A DNA stretch of 64,000 nucleotides from Paeniglutamicibacter psychrophenolicus (GTDB lineage Bacteria > Actinomycetota > Actinomycetes > Actinomycetales > Micrococcaceae): the NCBI RefSeq assembly GCF_030812255.1, contig NZ_JAUSSH010000013.1:62001-126000 (forward strand), written 5' to 3'. Below the pieces are notes generated by a model. That model was not told the origin of the DNA. It did no database searches and saw only the letters and a program-made list of their open reading frames with translations. How positions within the stretch are numbered: the stretch's first letter is position 1; every line of letters starts with the position of its first letter. Position numbers and translations under genes: made by a program. Shown one piece after another: positions 18,145 to 27,697 of the stretch.

Positions 18145-19560
18145 CTAGAGCGGGTCCGATTCCTGCGCCGGAACGCCCAGGCCCAGCAGCGCGTTTTCCA
18201 CGACCTCGCTCAGCGCCGGGTGGATCCAGAACTGCCCGCGGGCCATGGTCGCCACGTCCAGCCCGGTGGCCATGGCCTGGATCAGCGGCTGAATCAGCAA
18301 CGAGGCCTCGTGCCCCATGATGTGGGCGCCAAGCAGCAACCCGGTGTCCCGGTGGGCCAGCAGCTTCACGATGCCCTCGGAATCCTCCATGGCCCAGCCG
18401 TAGGCTGTGGACCCGTAGGGCTGGATGACCGAGAGCACCGCATCGGCACCGTGTTCCGCCCGCGCCTGGGCCTCGGTCGCGCCGACGTAGGCGATCTGCG
18501 GGTTGCTGAACACCGCGGCAGGCACGGCGCGCCGGTCCATGGGCCGCATCGCGCCGGGGTTCTCCAGGTTGTGGATCACCACGCGCGCCTCGCGGTTGGC
18601 CACGTGCTTGAGCTGCTCGGTGTTGGCCGCGTCGCCGAGGCCGAAGATGCCCTCCACGGGAAGGCCGTCGGCCACCAGGCGCTGGTACTCGTCCACCACC
18701 AGCGAGCCGTCTTCGCGCATCTCGAACCCGAGTTCCGCGACCCCGAGGGCATCGGTGTTGGGCGTGCGCCCGGTGGCCACCAGCACCACGTCGGCCTCGA
18801 GGTCCAGGGGCTGCCCGTCGCGCCGCAGGCGGACGACCAGCGAATCGCCGCGCTGCTCGATGCCCTGCAGCCCAGCGTTGAGCTCGACGCCCCAGCGCGC
18901 GGAGGCTGCCTGCGTGAAGGCCGCAGAGATGTCGGCATCCTGCCGGCGCATCAACGTGCCGGAGCGGTTGACCTGGGTGACCTCGCTGCCCAGCGCGGAG
19001 AAGACGGCCGCGAATTCGCTGGCGATGTAGCCGCCGCCGAGGATCACCAGGCGCTGGGGCAGCGCGTCGAGGCGCATGATGGTGTCCGAGGTGTGCACCC
19101 CGGGCAGGTCGATCCCCTCGACCTGCGGCAGCACCGGGCGCGAGCCGGTGGCGATCACGAAGTTGTCGGCGGTGATGCTCTGGCCGCTGGCGGTGTTCAG
19201 CTCATTGCGCGAGACGAACCGGACATGCTCGGTGTAGAGCGTGACGTTTTCCAGTTCGTGGGCGCGGTAGTTCTTGCCGGCCTCGGAGATGGCGTCGATG
19301 CGCCCGAAGATCCGATCCCGCATCGCCGCCCAGTCGGCCCCGTCGAAGCTCATCGACACGCCCAGGGCCTTGGCCTCGGCCACGGATGCGGCCAGCTGCG
19401 CCGGGTAGACGAACATCTTGGTGGGGATGCAGCCGACATTCAGGCAGGTGCCGCCGAAGGTGCCGGCATCGATGATCGCCACCTTCCGCCCGTCCCAGTG
19501 CTCGGTGATCAGCGAGTTTCCGGATCCCGATCCGATGATGGCGAGGTCGTAGTGTGCCAT
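18145..19560 (-). CDS. mtr: Mycothione reductase
   Basis: A protein of 471 residues in the pyridine nucleotide-disulfide oxidoreductase family. The FAD Rossmann motif is at 9-14, the redox-active disulfide is C39-L-N-V-G-C44 (GGTCLNVGCIPTKMFVYPA), the second FAD motif is ATGRTPNTD, and the C-terminal dimer domain carries the HPALSEVVENALL motif. The CIPTKMFVYPA variant and the lack of a lipoamide context point to mycothione reductase, which regenerates mycothiol from mycothione with NADPH. The first 52 bases overlap the 3' end of the upstream gene in another frame. Confidence 0.92.
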   Translation of the reverse strand: MAHYDLAIIGSGSGNSLITEHWDGRKVAIIDAGTFGGTCLNVGCIPTKMFVYPAQLAASVAEAKALGVSMSFDGADWAAMRDRIFGRIDAISEAGKNYRAHELENVTLYTEHVRFVSRNELNTASGQSITADNFVIATGSRPVLPQVEGIDLPGVHTSDTIMRLDALPQRLVILGGGYIASEFAAVFSALGSEVTQVNRSGTLMRRQDADISAAFTQAASARWGVELNAGLQGIEQRGDSLVVRLRRDGQPLDLEADVVLVATGRTPNTDALGVAELGFEMREDGSLVVDEYQRLVADGLPVEGIFGLGDAANTEQLKHVANREARVVIHNLENPGAMRPMDRRAVPAAVFSNPQIAYVGATEAQARAEHGADAVLSVIQPYGSTAYGWAMEDSEGIVKLLAHRDTGLLLGAHIMGHEASLLIQPLIQAMATGLDVATMARGQFWIHPALSEVVENALLGLGVPAQESDPL

Positions 19561-20660
19561 GTGGTGTTTGGTGCCCCTTCAAGGATGGTGGTCAGTTCGT
19601 CGACAAGTTGGCCCAGGGCCCGCCGCGTCGCCCGCCTGGGGGCGGGTCTTCCGGTGGCGGACAGGCCCAGCGCCGCGTCGAAGGGCAGCAGGATCACCGG
19701 CCGGTCGAGGTCCGCCGGGAGCACCAGCTCCCCGCCGTCCCCGGCCCCGAGATTAACAACCACGAGTGTGCGTGCGGGTATTCCCGGCCTGCCGTTGGCC
19801 TCCAGCCAGGCCAGCTTCTCGCCCAGCGTGGCGCTGAGGGCCGGGTCCCCCGGGGAAACGAGCACCAGCGCGTCGGTGTCATCCAGCATTCCGGCGAACG
19901 CTGCCCGGAGCAGGCCCGGTCCGCCCGTCCGGATCCGCCAATCGTTTCCCTCGGTCCGGCGCGCCAATGCGGCCGCCAGTGTCCTGGCACCGGCGTGCTC
20001 CCCCAGGGAGAGGAGCGTAATGACCCGGTGGTCCCGGGCGGGCACTGCTGCATCCGGCAGGGGCGCGGGAACCGGGTCCAGGGGCCGGCCGGGATCCGGC
20101 GTGCCGCCGTGGCCCGGGCCGCCGTCGTCCTCCGGCAGTTCCCCGGTTTCCACCTCGGCTTCGGACTCCGGTGCGTCCGTGGCCGCGGCCCCGGCAGCGG
20201 GAGCCCCGGCGTCCTTCCGGTCGCCGGGATCGGCGGGTGCCCGGTACCCCTCGTCCAGGGGCCCGTCGCCGGTTGGCCCGTCGGGGAACGAAGCGGCGGG
20301 GATCCGTTGCCCGGGCGTTGGCGCCGCGGTCGACGCCGCATCCTCGGTTGGCGCCGCGGTCGACGCCGCCTCCTCGGTTGCCGCCCGTGCGGCGGCCTCC
20401 TGCTCCGGTGCCGGCGGCAAGGGGTCGGTGGCTCCGCCGGAGGTTGACGCGGCGGGCCCGGACGTCCTGTCGCCGGCGGTGCCCGCGGATTCGGCCGTGT
20501 CGGCAGGTGGCGGCGTCGCGGGGCGCGTGTCCGCGCCGGCAGCGGCATCGCGCTCCGGCGCGTTCCCGGCGGAGGCCGGGACGGCTCCCGTTTCCGGGGC
20601 AACCCGCCCTGCCCGCCGCGCGAGCCATCGTGCAATGGGGCCTGTCCGCTTGCTGGCCAT
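19509..20660 (-). CDS. Ala/Pro-rich protein with a degenerate MinD-like domain, unknown
   Basis: A protein of 383 residues, starting at the ATG at 20660 with AAGGAG 7 bases upstream. The first ~210 residues are Ala/Pro/Glu-rich, low complexity, with a 10-residue tandem repeat (EEAASTAAPT/EDAASTAAPT). The C-terminal part (about 215-365) reads like a Rossmann ATPase of the MinD/ParA type (VITLLSLGEHAGARTLAAAL, DALVLVSPGDPA, TLVVVNLGAG), but the deviant Walker A (KGGxGKT) is missing. It therefore probably does not hydrolyse ATP. Similar proteins occur near type VII secretion genes, which makes a link to the EssC-like ATPase conceivable but unproven. Its end overlaps mtr by 52 bases. Confidence 0.6.
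   Translation of the reverse strand: MASKRTGPIARWLARRAGRVAPETGAVPASAGNAPERDAAAGADTRPATPPPADTAESAGTAGDRTSGPAASTSGGATDPLPPAPEQEAAARAATEEAASTAAPTEDAASTAAPTPGQRIPAASFPDGPTGDGPLDEGYRAPADPGDRKDAGAPAAGAAATDAPESEAEVETGELPEDDGGPGHGGTPDPGRPLDPVPAPLPDAAVPARDHRVITLLSLGEHAGARTLAAALARRTEGNDWRIRTGGPGLLRAAFAGMLDDTDALVLVSPGDPALSATLGEKLAWLEANGRPGIPARTLVVVNLGAGDGGELVLPADLDRPVILLPFDAALGLSATGRPAPRRATRRALGQLVDELTTILEGAPNTTWHTTTSPSSDRDPETR
20317..20376. repeat. 30-bp tandem repeat, two copies
   Basis: Units at 20317-20346 and 20347-20376 differ by a single base and are followed by a partial third copy. They encode the 10-residue repeat in the Ala-rich part of the MinD-like protein. Repeats of this type are prone to slippage, so copy number may vary between strains. 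Confidence 0.8.
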
Positions 20661-20866
20661 GGGGCCCACTCCTTACCAGCGGCTCCCCTGGCTCGGTTTG
20701 CCGCCACATGTTTCCTGCCCCTGGCGCATCCACTGGCAGTTCGCACCATAACACGCGAACGGGGATGGCCCGTGCCGCGCCCCCGGTGTCGGGGTGCGGC
20801 GGGTCCATCCCCGTGCGCATCAGGCGCCCTGGTGCCGGCCCGCCGTTGCGGGCCGGCAAGCGGCAG

Positions 20867-23800
20867 CTAGGCCGTCTCGATGACCAGCAGCAGATCCCCG
20901 CCCTGGACCTGGGAGGTGCCGGAGATCGCCAGGCGGGCCACGGTGCCGGCCACCGTGGAGGTGATTCCGGCTTCCATCTTCATGGCCTCGATGGTGGCGA
21001 CCGTGCCGCCGACCTCGATCCGGTCGCCCACCGCAACCTGCGGGGTCACCGCACCGGCAAACGGCGCGGCAACGTGGTTCGGGTTCCCCGCGTCGGCCTT
21101 CTCGGCGACGACCACGGTGGACTCCACCGAGTTGTCGCGCACCAAAAGCTGGCGCGACTGGCCGTTGAGCAGCACCGTGACGGTGCGCATGCCCTTCTCG
21201 TCGGACTCGGAGATCGACTGCAGGATCACCAGCAGGCGCACGCCCTTGCCCAGCGAGACCACGTGTTCGCGGCCCTTGACCAACCCGTAGAGGTAGTCGC
21301 GGGTGTGCAGCGTGGAGACGTCGCCGTAGTTTTCGACGGTCGCCTCGTAGTCACGGGTCGGGCCGGCGAAGAGCAGGCGGTTGAGCGTGGCGCGGCGGGT
21401 GTCCGAATCCTTGGTCAGCGCGGCGGAGTCCTCGGCCGAAAGCTCCTCGACGTGCGGGCGCACGACGCGGCCCTCGAGGGCCTTGGAACGGAACGGCTCG
21501 GGCCAGCCGCCCGGGGGGTTGCCGAGCTCGCCGGAGAGGAACTGGATCACGGAGTCCGGAATGTCGAAGGACTTCGGGTCGCGCGCGAACTCGTCCGGGT
21601 CCACGCCCATGCCCACCAGTTGCAGGGCGAGGTCGCCGACCACCTTGGAGGACGGGGTGACCTTCACCAGGCGGCCCAGGATGTGGTTCGCCGCGGTGTA
21701 CATGTCCTCGATGGCCTCGAAGCGCTCCCCCAGGCCCAGCGCGATGGCCTGCTGGCGCAGGTTCGACAGCTGGCCGCCGGGGATCTCGTGGCGGTAGACC
21801 CGTCCGGTCGGCGCGGCAAGCCCGGACTCGAACGGTGCATACATGGTGCGCACCGATTCCCAGTACGGCTCCAGGGAGGCCGCGGCCTCCAGGGAGATGC
21901 CGGTGTCGCGCTCGGTGTTCTCCAGTGCGGCCACCAGTGCCGAGGCGGATGGCTGGGAGGTGGTCCCGGCCATGGATGCGGCGGCAACGTCCACCGCATC
22001 GACACCCGCATTGATGGCAGCCATGAGCGTGGCCATCTGGCCGCCGGCGGTGTCGTGGGTGTGCAGGTGCACCGGCAGGTCGAAGCGTTCGCGCAGCGCG
22101 GTGACCAGCTTGGCGGCCGCGGCAGGGCGCAGCAGCCCGGCCATGTCCTTGATGGCCAGGATGTGTGCGCCGGCGTCGACGATTTCCTGGGCCAGGTTCA
22201 GGTAGTACTCGAGGGTGTACAGGTCCTCGTTGGGGTCCAGCAGGTTGCCGGTGTAGCACAGGGCCACTTCGGCCACCGCGGTGCCGGTCGCGCGGACCGC
22301 CTTGATGGCCGGTGCCATCTGCGAGACGTCGTTCAGCGCATCGAAGATGCGGAAGATGTCGATGCCGGTGGCGGCGGCTTCCTTCACGAACGCGTCGGTG
22401 ACCTCGGTCGGGTACGGGGTGTAGCCCACGGTGTTGCGTCCGCGCAGCAGCATCTGCAGCGGGATGTTCGGCAGCTCGGCACGCAGCAGCGCCAGGCGCT
22501 TCCACGGGTCCTCGCCCAGGAAGCGCAGCGACACGTCGTACGTCGCCCCGCCCCAGACCTCCATGGAGAACAGCTGCGGCAGCACGTGTGCGTAGGCCGG
22601 GGCCGCGGCGAGCAGGTCGCGGGTGCGCACGCGGGTGGCCAGCAGCGACTGGTGGGCGTCGCGGAAGGTGGTGTCGGTGACGGCCACGGCGGTCTCCGCA
22701 CGCAGGGCCTTGGCGAAGCCCTCCGGGCCGAGTTCCAGCAGGCGCTGGCGCCAGCCGTCGGCCGGGGCCTGGTCCGAGGGGCCGTCGAACGGGCTGCGCT
22801 CCGGCTCGGAGGCCTTGTCCCCCGGGAAGGCGGGAAGCTTCTTGCGCGGGTCGATGCCTTCCACGCGTTCCCCGTTGGGCTGGTTGACGGTGACCTCGGC
22901 CAGGAAGGACAGGGCCTTGGTGCCGCGGTCCTGGGACTTGCGTCCGGCCAGCAGCTCGGGGTGCTTGTCGATGAAGTCGGTAGCGACCTCCCCGGCCAGG
23001 AATGCCGGGTCGTCAAGTACGTTCTGCAGGAACGGGATGTTGGTGGTGACCCCGCGGACCCGGAATTCGGCCAGCGCACGCCGCAGCCGGGCAGCGGCCG
23101 TGGCGAAGTCGCGGCCGCGGCAGGTGAGCTTGACCAGCATCGAGTCGAAGTGCGGGGAGACCTCGGCACCGGTGTAGATGGTGCCGCCGTCCAGGCGCAC
23201 CCCGGAGCCGCCTGCGGAGCGGTACACCGTGATGGTGCCGACGTCCGGGCGGAACCCGTTGGCCGGGTCCTCGGTGGTGATGCGCGACTGCATGGCGACG
23301 CCGCGGATCTGCAGCTCGTCCTGGCGGATGCCCAGGTCCTCGAGCGTGGCGCCGGCGGCAATGCGCATCTGCGCCTGCACCAGGTCGACGTCGGTGATTT
23401 CCTCGGTGACGGTGTGCTCGACCTGGATGCGCGGGTTCATCTCGATGAACACGTGCTGTCCGGCGCGCTCGCCCTCGGTGTCCACGAGGAACTCCACGGT
23501 GCCGGCGTTCTGGTAGTTCAGTGCCTTGGCGAACTTGACCGCGTCCTTGTAGAGCGCCTGGCGGATGGACTCGTCCAGGTTCGGCGCCGGGGCGATCTCG
23601 ATGACCTTCTGGTGGCGGCGCTGCAGCGAGCAGTCCCGTTCAAAGAGGTGCACGACGTTGCCGTGCTCATCGGCAAGGAGCTGGACCTCGATGTGGCGCG
23701 GACGCAGCACGGCCTGCTCGACGAACATCGTGTCATCGCCAAAGGCGCTTGCGGCTTCGCGCATCGCTGCGGAGAGCGATTCGGCAAGCTGGTCGCGGGT

Positions 23801-24316
23801 GTCCACGCGGCGCATGCCACGCCCGCCTCCGCCGGCCACTGCCTTGACGAAGACCGGGAAACCGATCTTGTCCGCCTCCGCCGTGAGGTACTCGACATCG
23901 GAGCTGGGTTCCGAGGACTGCAGCACCGGGATGCCCGCCGCACGGGCGGCACGCAGGGCCTCCACCTTGTTTCCGGCCAATTCAAGGATCTCGGCCGCCG
24001 GGCCGATGAACTTGATGCCCGCTTCCGCTGCTGCGCGCGAGAGGTCGGGGTTTTCGGCCAGGAATCCGTAGCCCGGGTAAATGGCATCCGCGCCGGCTTC
24101 CTTGGCGACACGGATGACTTCTGCAACGTCCAGGTACGCACGGACCGGATGGCCCTCCTGGCCGATCTGGTATGCCTCATCTGACTTCTGGCGATGGATC
24201 GAATTGCGATCCTCGTACGGGTAAACGGCGACGGTCTTCGCGCCCAGCTCATAGCCGGCGCGGAAGGCGCGAATTGCGATCTCGCCGCGGTTGGCTACCA
24301 AGATCTTCTTAAACAT
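20867..24316 (-). CDS. pyc: Pyruvate carboxylase
   Basis: A protein of 1149 residues, starting at the ATG at 24316 behind CAGGAG; the preceding Met-Arg-rich extension lacks a site. Domains in order: biotin carboxylase (about 1-460, with the Gly-rich ATP loop GGGGRGMRRV and EMNPRIQVEHTVTEE), the carboxyltransferase domain (about 545-810, including ETAVAVTDTTFRDAHQSLLA), the PYC linker, and a C-terminal biotinyl domain with the biotinylated Lys in EAMKMEAG. It converts pyruvate, bicarbonate and ATP to oxaloacetate. This refills the TCA cycle and would supply the oxaloacetate used by PrpC. Confidence 0.97.
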   Translation of the reverse strand: MFKKILVANRGEIAIRAFRAGYELGAKTVAVYPYEDRNSIHRQKSDEAYQIGQEGHPVRAYLDVAEVIRVAKEAGADAIYPGYGFLAENPDLSRAAAEAGIKFIGPAAEILELAGNKVEALRAARAAGIPVLQSSEPSSDVEYLTAEADKIGFPVFVKAVAGGGGRGMRRVDTRDQLAESLSAAMREAASAFGDDTMFVEQAVLRPRHIEVQLLADEHGNVVHLFERDCSLQRRHQKVIEIAPAPNLDESIRQALYKDAVKFAKALNYQNAGTVEFLVDTEGERAGQHVFIEMNPRIQVEHTVTEEITDVDLVQAQMRIAAGATLEDLGIRQDELQIRGVAMQSRITTEDPANGFRPDVGTITVYRSAGGSGVRLDGGTIYTGAEVSPHFDSMLVKLTCRGRDFATAAARLRRALAEFRVRGVTTNIPFLQNVLDDPAFLAGEVATDFIDKHPELLAGRKSQDRGTKALSFLAEVTVNQPNGERVEGIDPRKKLPAFPGDKASEPERSPFDGPSDQAPADGWRQRLLELGPEGFAKALRAETAVAVTDTTFRDAHQSLLATRVRTRDLLAAAPAYAHVLPQLFSMEVWGGATYDVSLRFLGEDPWKRLALLRAELPNIPLQMLLRGRNTVGYTPYPTEVTDAFVKEAAATGIDIFRIFDALNDVSQMAPAIKAVRATGTAVAEVALCYTGNLLDPNEDLYTLEYYLNLAQEIVDAGAHILAIKDMAGLLRPAAAAKLVTALRERFDLPVHLHTHDTAGGQMATLMAAINAGVDAVDVAAASMAGTTSQPSASALVAALENTERDTGISLEAAASLEPYWESVRTMYAPFESGLAAPTGRVYRHEIPGGQLSNLRQQAIALGLGERFEAIEDMYTAANHILGRLVKVTPSSKVVGDLALQLVGMGVDPDEFARDPKSFDIPDSVIQFLSGELGNPPGGWPEPFRSKALEGRVVRPHVEELSAEDSAALTKDSDTRRATLNRLLFAGPTRDYEATVENYGDVSTLHTRDYLYGLVKGREHVVSLGKGVRLLVILQSISESDEKGMRTVTVLLNGQSRQLLVRDNSVESTVVVAEKADAGNPNHVAAPFAGAVTPQVAVGDRIEVGGTVATIEAMKMEAGITSTVAGTVARLAISGTSQVQGGDLLLVIETA

Positions 24317-24584
24317 GGCGCTCCTGCGAAATGATAATCGGGGGTGAAAACGCACGCGATTCTGGGTCTGAACCGGTGCCTCGTGGCGGGTGTCGGCCTA
24401 AGTGCGGCGTCCCAAAATCACACCCTACCGTGATCGGCCACACGTCCGGCAAAAGATTGCGCCGGGCACGAAACAGTGGTGTCAATCGGTCATTATTCCC
24501 CGTGGCGGCAAAGGAAGCAGAACCCGATTATGATGTTATGGGAACCAGTCGTTACATCGCGAGCAACTAACAGTAGAAAAGGGC

Positions 24585-25415
24585 GTGGTCCGTTCCGTGC
24601 AGGTAGTGAGCATTAGCAGCCTTAAAGGTGGCGTAGGGAAGACCTCCGTTACATTGGGGCTCGCTTCGGCCGCCCTTGCAGCTGGTATCCCCACACTCGT
24701 CATCGATCTGGATCCCCATGCCGATGCCAGCACAGGTCTGGGCGTGCGTGCCGACGGGAAGATGACCATCGGGCGGATGCTGAAGGCCTCCCGGAAGGCA
24801 AGCTTGTCCGACAACATCGTTTCCAGCTCGTGGCAGGCCAAGGCCGTTTCCAAGCGGTCGCTGACTCGGGTCCCGGTGCTCGATGTGGCCGTGGGCGATG
24901 CCTACACCGGCATCTACGACCGTCCCGACCTGCGCGCCCGCGACCTGCGCCGACTGACGCAACTGCTGGGCAAGACCTCCGGCTACTCCCTGGTCCTCAT
25001 CGATTGCCCGCCCTCGCTGAACGGCTTGACCCGCATGGCGTGGAGCGCGAGCGACCGCATCCTGCTCGTTGCGGAGCCTTCGCTGTTCTCGGTAGCGGGA
25101 ACCGAACGCACGCAGCGTGCCCTGGAGATGTTCCGCAAGGAGTACGCCCCGGACCTCGGGCGCATCGACGTGGTGGCCAACCGCGTGCGCAAGGATTCGG
25201 ACGAGCACCGCTTCCGGTTGACCGAGATGCGCTCCATGTTTGGCGCCTCCGTGTTGAGCCCCGAGCTTCCGGAGTTCGCGGACTGGCAGCAGATCCAGGG
25301 AGCTGCGTACTCCGTGCACCAGTGGCCGGGCCAGCCGGCCCAGAGGACCGCAGGGCTCTTCGACGAATTGCTCCGCAACATCACCGACACGGCAGCAAAG
25401 CCCGGTCGCGCATAG
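24585..25415 (+). CDS. Stand-alone ParA/MinD-family ATPase
   Basis: A protein of 276 residues with a GTG start (an in-frame GTG at 24597 is also possible). Deviant Walker A KGGVGKT is at 14-20, Walker A' DLDPHAD is near 41, and Walker B LVLIDCPPSL is near 145. It is probably a dimerising ParA-type ATPase on nucleoid or membrane. No ParB partner is adjacent, so it may be an orphan ParA that positions another cargo rather than the chromosome. It is divergent from pyc across 229 bases that contain TATGAT/TATGTT-like -10 sequences, and is followed by its own hairpin. Confidence 0.85.
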   Translation: MVRSVQVVSISSLKGGVGKTSVTLGLASAALAAGIPTLVIDLDPHADASTGLGVRADGKMTIGRMLKASRKASLSDNIVSSSWQAKAVSKRSLTRVPVLDVAVGDAYTGIYDRPDLRARDLRRLTQLLGKTSGYSLVLIDCPPSLNGLTRMAWSASDRILLVAEPSLFSVAGTERTQRALEMFRKEYAPDLGRIDVVANRVRKDSDEHRFRLTEMRSMFGASVLSPELPEFADWQQIQGAAYSVHQWPGQPAQRTAGLFDELLRNITDTAAKPGRA

Positions 25416-25444
25416 CCTGGTCGGGTTTCCGCCTCCGAAACACG

Positions 25445-25495
25445 AAAACCGCTCCGTGGCCCACCGGCATTGCCGGTCGGACCTGGGGCGGTTTC
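25445..25495 (+). terminator. Terminator after the stand-alone parA
   Basis: AAAACCGCTCC pairs with GGGGCGGTTT (one G-U pair), followed by CTTGTT. A second small hairpin lies in the loop. Confidence 0.7.
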
Positions 25496-25631
25496 TTGTT
25501 GGCGGGCCATCTTTTGTGCCGGCACGGCCGTCCTGAGCGTCAACAGGACGCAGGCCGGATGCCCCCGGTTGGCACCCTAGGGCGCTCCGGTGGCCTCCGG
25601 CCTGCATTCGTGGATTCTTGGGAGCCCGGGC

Positions 25632-26213
25632 TCAGCTGGCCGAACGCTTGGCGGCCCGACGCTGGGCCAGTTCGTCTTCCGGGAAGTCCGAGGCGCGCTC
25701 GCTGGGCAGCTGCGACAGAGATCCCTCAACCTCACGCCACACGCGCCCCACGGCGATCCCGAACACTCCCTGGCCTCCCTGCACCAAATCAATGACTTCA
25801 TCTGCCGAGGTGCACTCGTACACGGAGGCGCCGTCGCTCATCAAGGTGATCTGGGCCAGGTCCTCGACACCGTGCTCGCGCAGGTGCCCGACAGCGGTCC
25901 GGATCTGCTGCAGCGAGACACCGGTGTCCAGGAGGCGCTTGACGACCTTGAGGACCAGGATGTCACGGAAGCCGTAGAGACGCTGGGTGCCCGAACCGCT
26001 GGCTCCGCGCACTGCCGGTTCCACCAGTCCGGTGCGTGCCCAGTAGTCGAGCTGGCGGTAGGTGATGCCTGCGGCCTTGCAGACGATGGGGCCCCGGTAC
26101 CCGGCGTCCTCGTCAAGGACCGGCAGGTCCTCGGTGAACAGGAGCCCCTGGGTATTGTGATGAGACGCGGCATGCCGCAGGGGCTTCGCGTTTTGGTCGT
26201 CCATGGGATTCAT
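25632..26213 (-). CDS. MerR-family regulator
   Basis: A protein of 193 residues. The start is taken at the ATG at 26213, because AAGGAG lies six bases upstream and inside the longer frame. A MerR winged helix is at about 40-110 (GITYRQLDYWARTGLVEPAVR, GTQRLYGFRDILVLKVVKRL, LLDTGVSLQQIRTA), followed by a C-terminal helical domain and no cysteine metal-binding loop. This is the downstream MerR gene of the actinobacterial garA-merR-nuclease-merR module (Rv1830 type). Its targets are not known to me. Confidence 0.88.
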   Translation of the reverse strand: MNPMDDQNAKPLRHAASHHNTQGLLFTEDLPVLDEDAGYRGPIVCKAAGITYRQLDYWARTGLVEPAVRGASGSGTQRLYGFRDILVLKVVKRLLDTGVSLQQIRTAVGHLREHGVEDLAQITLMSDGASVYECTSADEVIDLVQGGQGVFGIAVGRVWREVEGSLSQLPSERASDFPEDELAQRRAAKRSAS

Positions 26214-26402
26214 TGGAATCTCCTTGCTCAAGCATCCCCGTGAGGGAAGGAGGGATGCCGGGGCGTCGAGCGACTTCGTTGCGAGTGAAACCGAAAACCG
26301 ACCGTGGCAAACCTTGGGAAACTTATGCTTCGACGGTACGACTACATTGGGGCTGCGTCAAAGACCTTCAAGCTTTACTTGAGGCGTGTCGCGGACGGTC
26401 GT

Positions 26403-26885
26403 CTATTTATCGAAATCTTCCGGCTCGACCTCGTTGAGGAATTCGCGGAATTCCCGCACCTGGTCTTCCTCGCCCTCGGCGACCTCGGAATCGTCGGAAA
26501 CCATCACCGAGGCCTCGTCCAGGACACGCTCGTCGCACAGGATCGGGCACTGCGCGCGCAGCGCCAGCGCGATGGCGTCCGAGGACCGCGCATCGACACG
26601 GACGTCGTCGGCAAAGACCAGCTCGGCGGTGAACACCGCGTTGAGGACCGAGACGATTTCCACGCGCACCAGGGGCGCGTGCAGCGCCTGCAAGGTGGAA
26701 ATCATCAGGTCATGGGTCAGCGGCCGCGGCGGTACGATTCCCTGCTGGAACATGGCAATGGCCGAGGCCTCCGGGGCACCGATCCAGATCGGCAGGTGGC
26801 GTTGGGTGTTGGCTTCCTTGAGCAGGACAAGCGGTTGGTTGGAGGGAAGTTCAATGCGAACTCCCACAACTTCAAGTTCGTGCAT
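26403..26885 (-). CDS. Bifunctional nuclease family protein (DUF151)
   Basis: A protein of 160 residues, starting at 26885 behind AAGGAG; the longer frame is shadow. It has the DUF151/BFN pattern: HELEVVGVRIELPSNQP at the start, LPIWIGAPEA, ISTLQAL and DARSSDAIALALR, with an acidic C-terminal tail (DSEVAEGEEDQ and EVEPED). Bifunctional nucleases have DNase and RNase activity in plants; the bacterial role is poorly defined. It sits between two MerR genes exactly as Rv1829 does, implying a conserved functional unit. Confidence 0.9.
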   Translation of the reverse strand: MHELEVVGVRIELPSNQPLVLLKEANTQRHLPIWIGAPEASAIAMFQQGIVPPRPLTHDLMISTLQALHAPLVRVEIVSVLNAVFTAELVFADDVRVDARSSDAIALALRAQCPILCDERVLDEASVMVSDDSEVAEGEEDQVREFREFLNEVEPEDFDK

Positions 26886-26934
26886 GGTTCGCTCCTTACT
26901 CGGGCGGCTGCAAGCTGCAGCTGCCGTGGCCGAC

Positions 26935-27684
26935 CTAATGATCCAGTTTGGCAATCGCCCCGTTGACGAGCGCACCGTGCAATGCCATGCAGGCATCGCT
27001 GATTTCCCGGGCGGTCTCGGCGGCACGCGCACGCGATGCCACGTCGCCCCGGCTCATGTGCGGGGCCACGACCCGTTCGACCAAGCCGACTTCACGGTCC
27101 GCGGCCGCTCGGAAGGCGCGCAGGTGGCGTGGTTCGATGCCGTGCGCCGCCAGTGCCGCGGAGGCCGCGGCGATCTTTTGTGCGTGCTCATCGAAGCGGT
27201 CGTTCTCCGGCACGATCATGCCAAAGGCCAACAAGTCATCGACCAATTCGGAGCTGGCACCGCACAGGCCCTGCAACTCGGCCTTGGTCACCGGACGGGT
27301 CCGGGCAACCAGGTCCTGGGTCATCTGTTCGCTGATGCTGCGCGGAGCCAGCGTGTGGCCGCCGGGCAGTTGGTCGGGGCGTTCACCCCGGTCAACGGCG
27401 TCCAGGTAGTCCTTGATGACCTTCAGTGGCAGGTACTGGTCCCGTTGAAGGCCCAGGATGAAACGCAGTCGACCCACGTCGTCGGGCAGGTACTTGCGGT
27501 ACCCCGCGGACGTGCGTTGCGGGGTCAGCAGGCCCTTTTCCTCGAGGAAGCGGATTTTCGACGCAGTCACCTGCGGGAATTCATCATGAAGCTCCGACAG
27601 CACCTCACCGATATTGAGCGCGACGGCGCGTTGGCCGTCGCCGGCCACTACTGCCAGTCGCGGGTTTCGGGCTGCCTGATTCAC
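26935..27684 (-). CDS. ftsR: MerR-family regulator FtsR
   Basis: A protein of 249 residues with a GTG start. The MerR winged helix is at about 25-100 (IGEVLSELHDEFPQVTASKIRFLEEKGLL and TSAGYRKYLPDDV, with the KIRFLE recognition pattern), followed by a helical effector/dimer domain. It lies directly downstream of garA, where the Corynebacterium FtsR (Cg1631, homologue of Rv1828) lies. FtsR activates ftsZ transcription. The gap to garA is only 13 bases, consistent with cotranscription. Function is assigned by family and position. Confidence 0.88.
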   Translation of the reverse strand: MNQAARNPRLAVVAGDGQRAVALNIGEVLSELHDEFPQVTASKIRFLEEKGLLTPQRTSAGYRKYLPDDVGRLRFILGLQRDQYLPLKVIKDYLDAVDRGERPDQLPGGHTLAPRSISEQMTQDLVARTRPVTKAELQGLCGASSELVDDLLAFGMIVPENDRFDEHAQKIAAASAALAAHGIEPRHLRAFRAAADREVGLVERVVAPHMSRGDVASRARAAETAREISDACMALHGALVNGAIAKLDH

Positions 27685-27697
27685 TAAGTTGTCCTGC

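Noticed and set aside
20171-24184. A 1337-codon open frame on the plus strand opposite pyc
   Set aside because: It is the antisense of pyruvate carboxylase. The translation is His/Gly/Arg-rich without any domain, a common artefact of GC-rich DNA.
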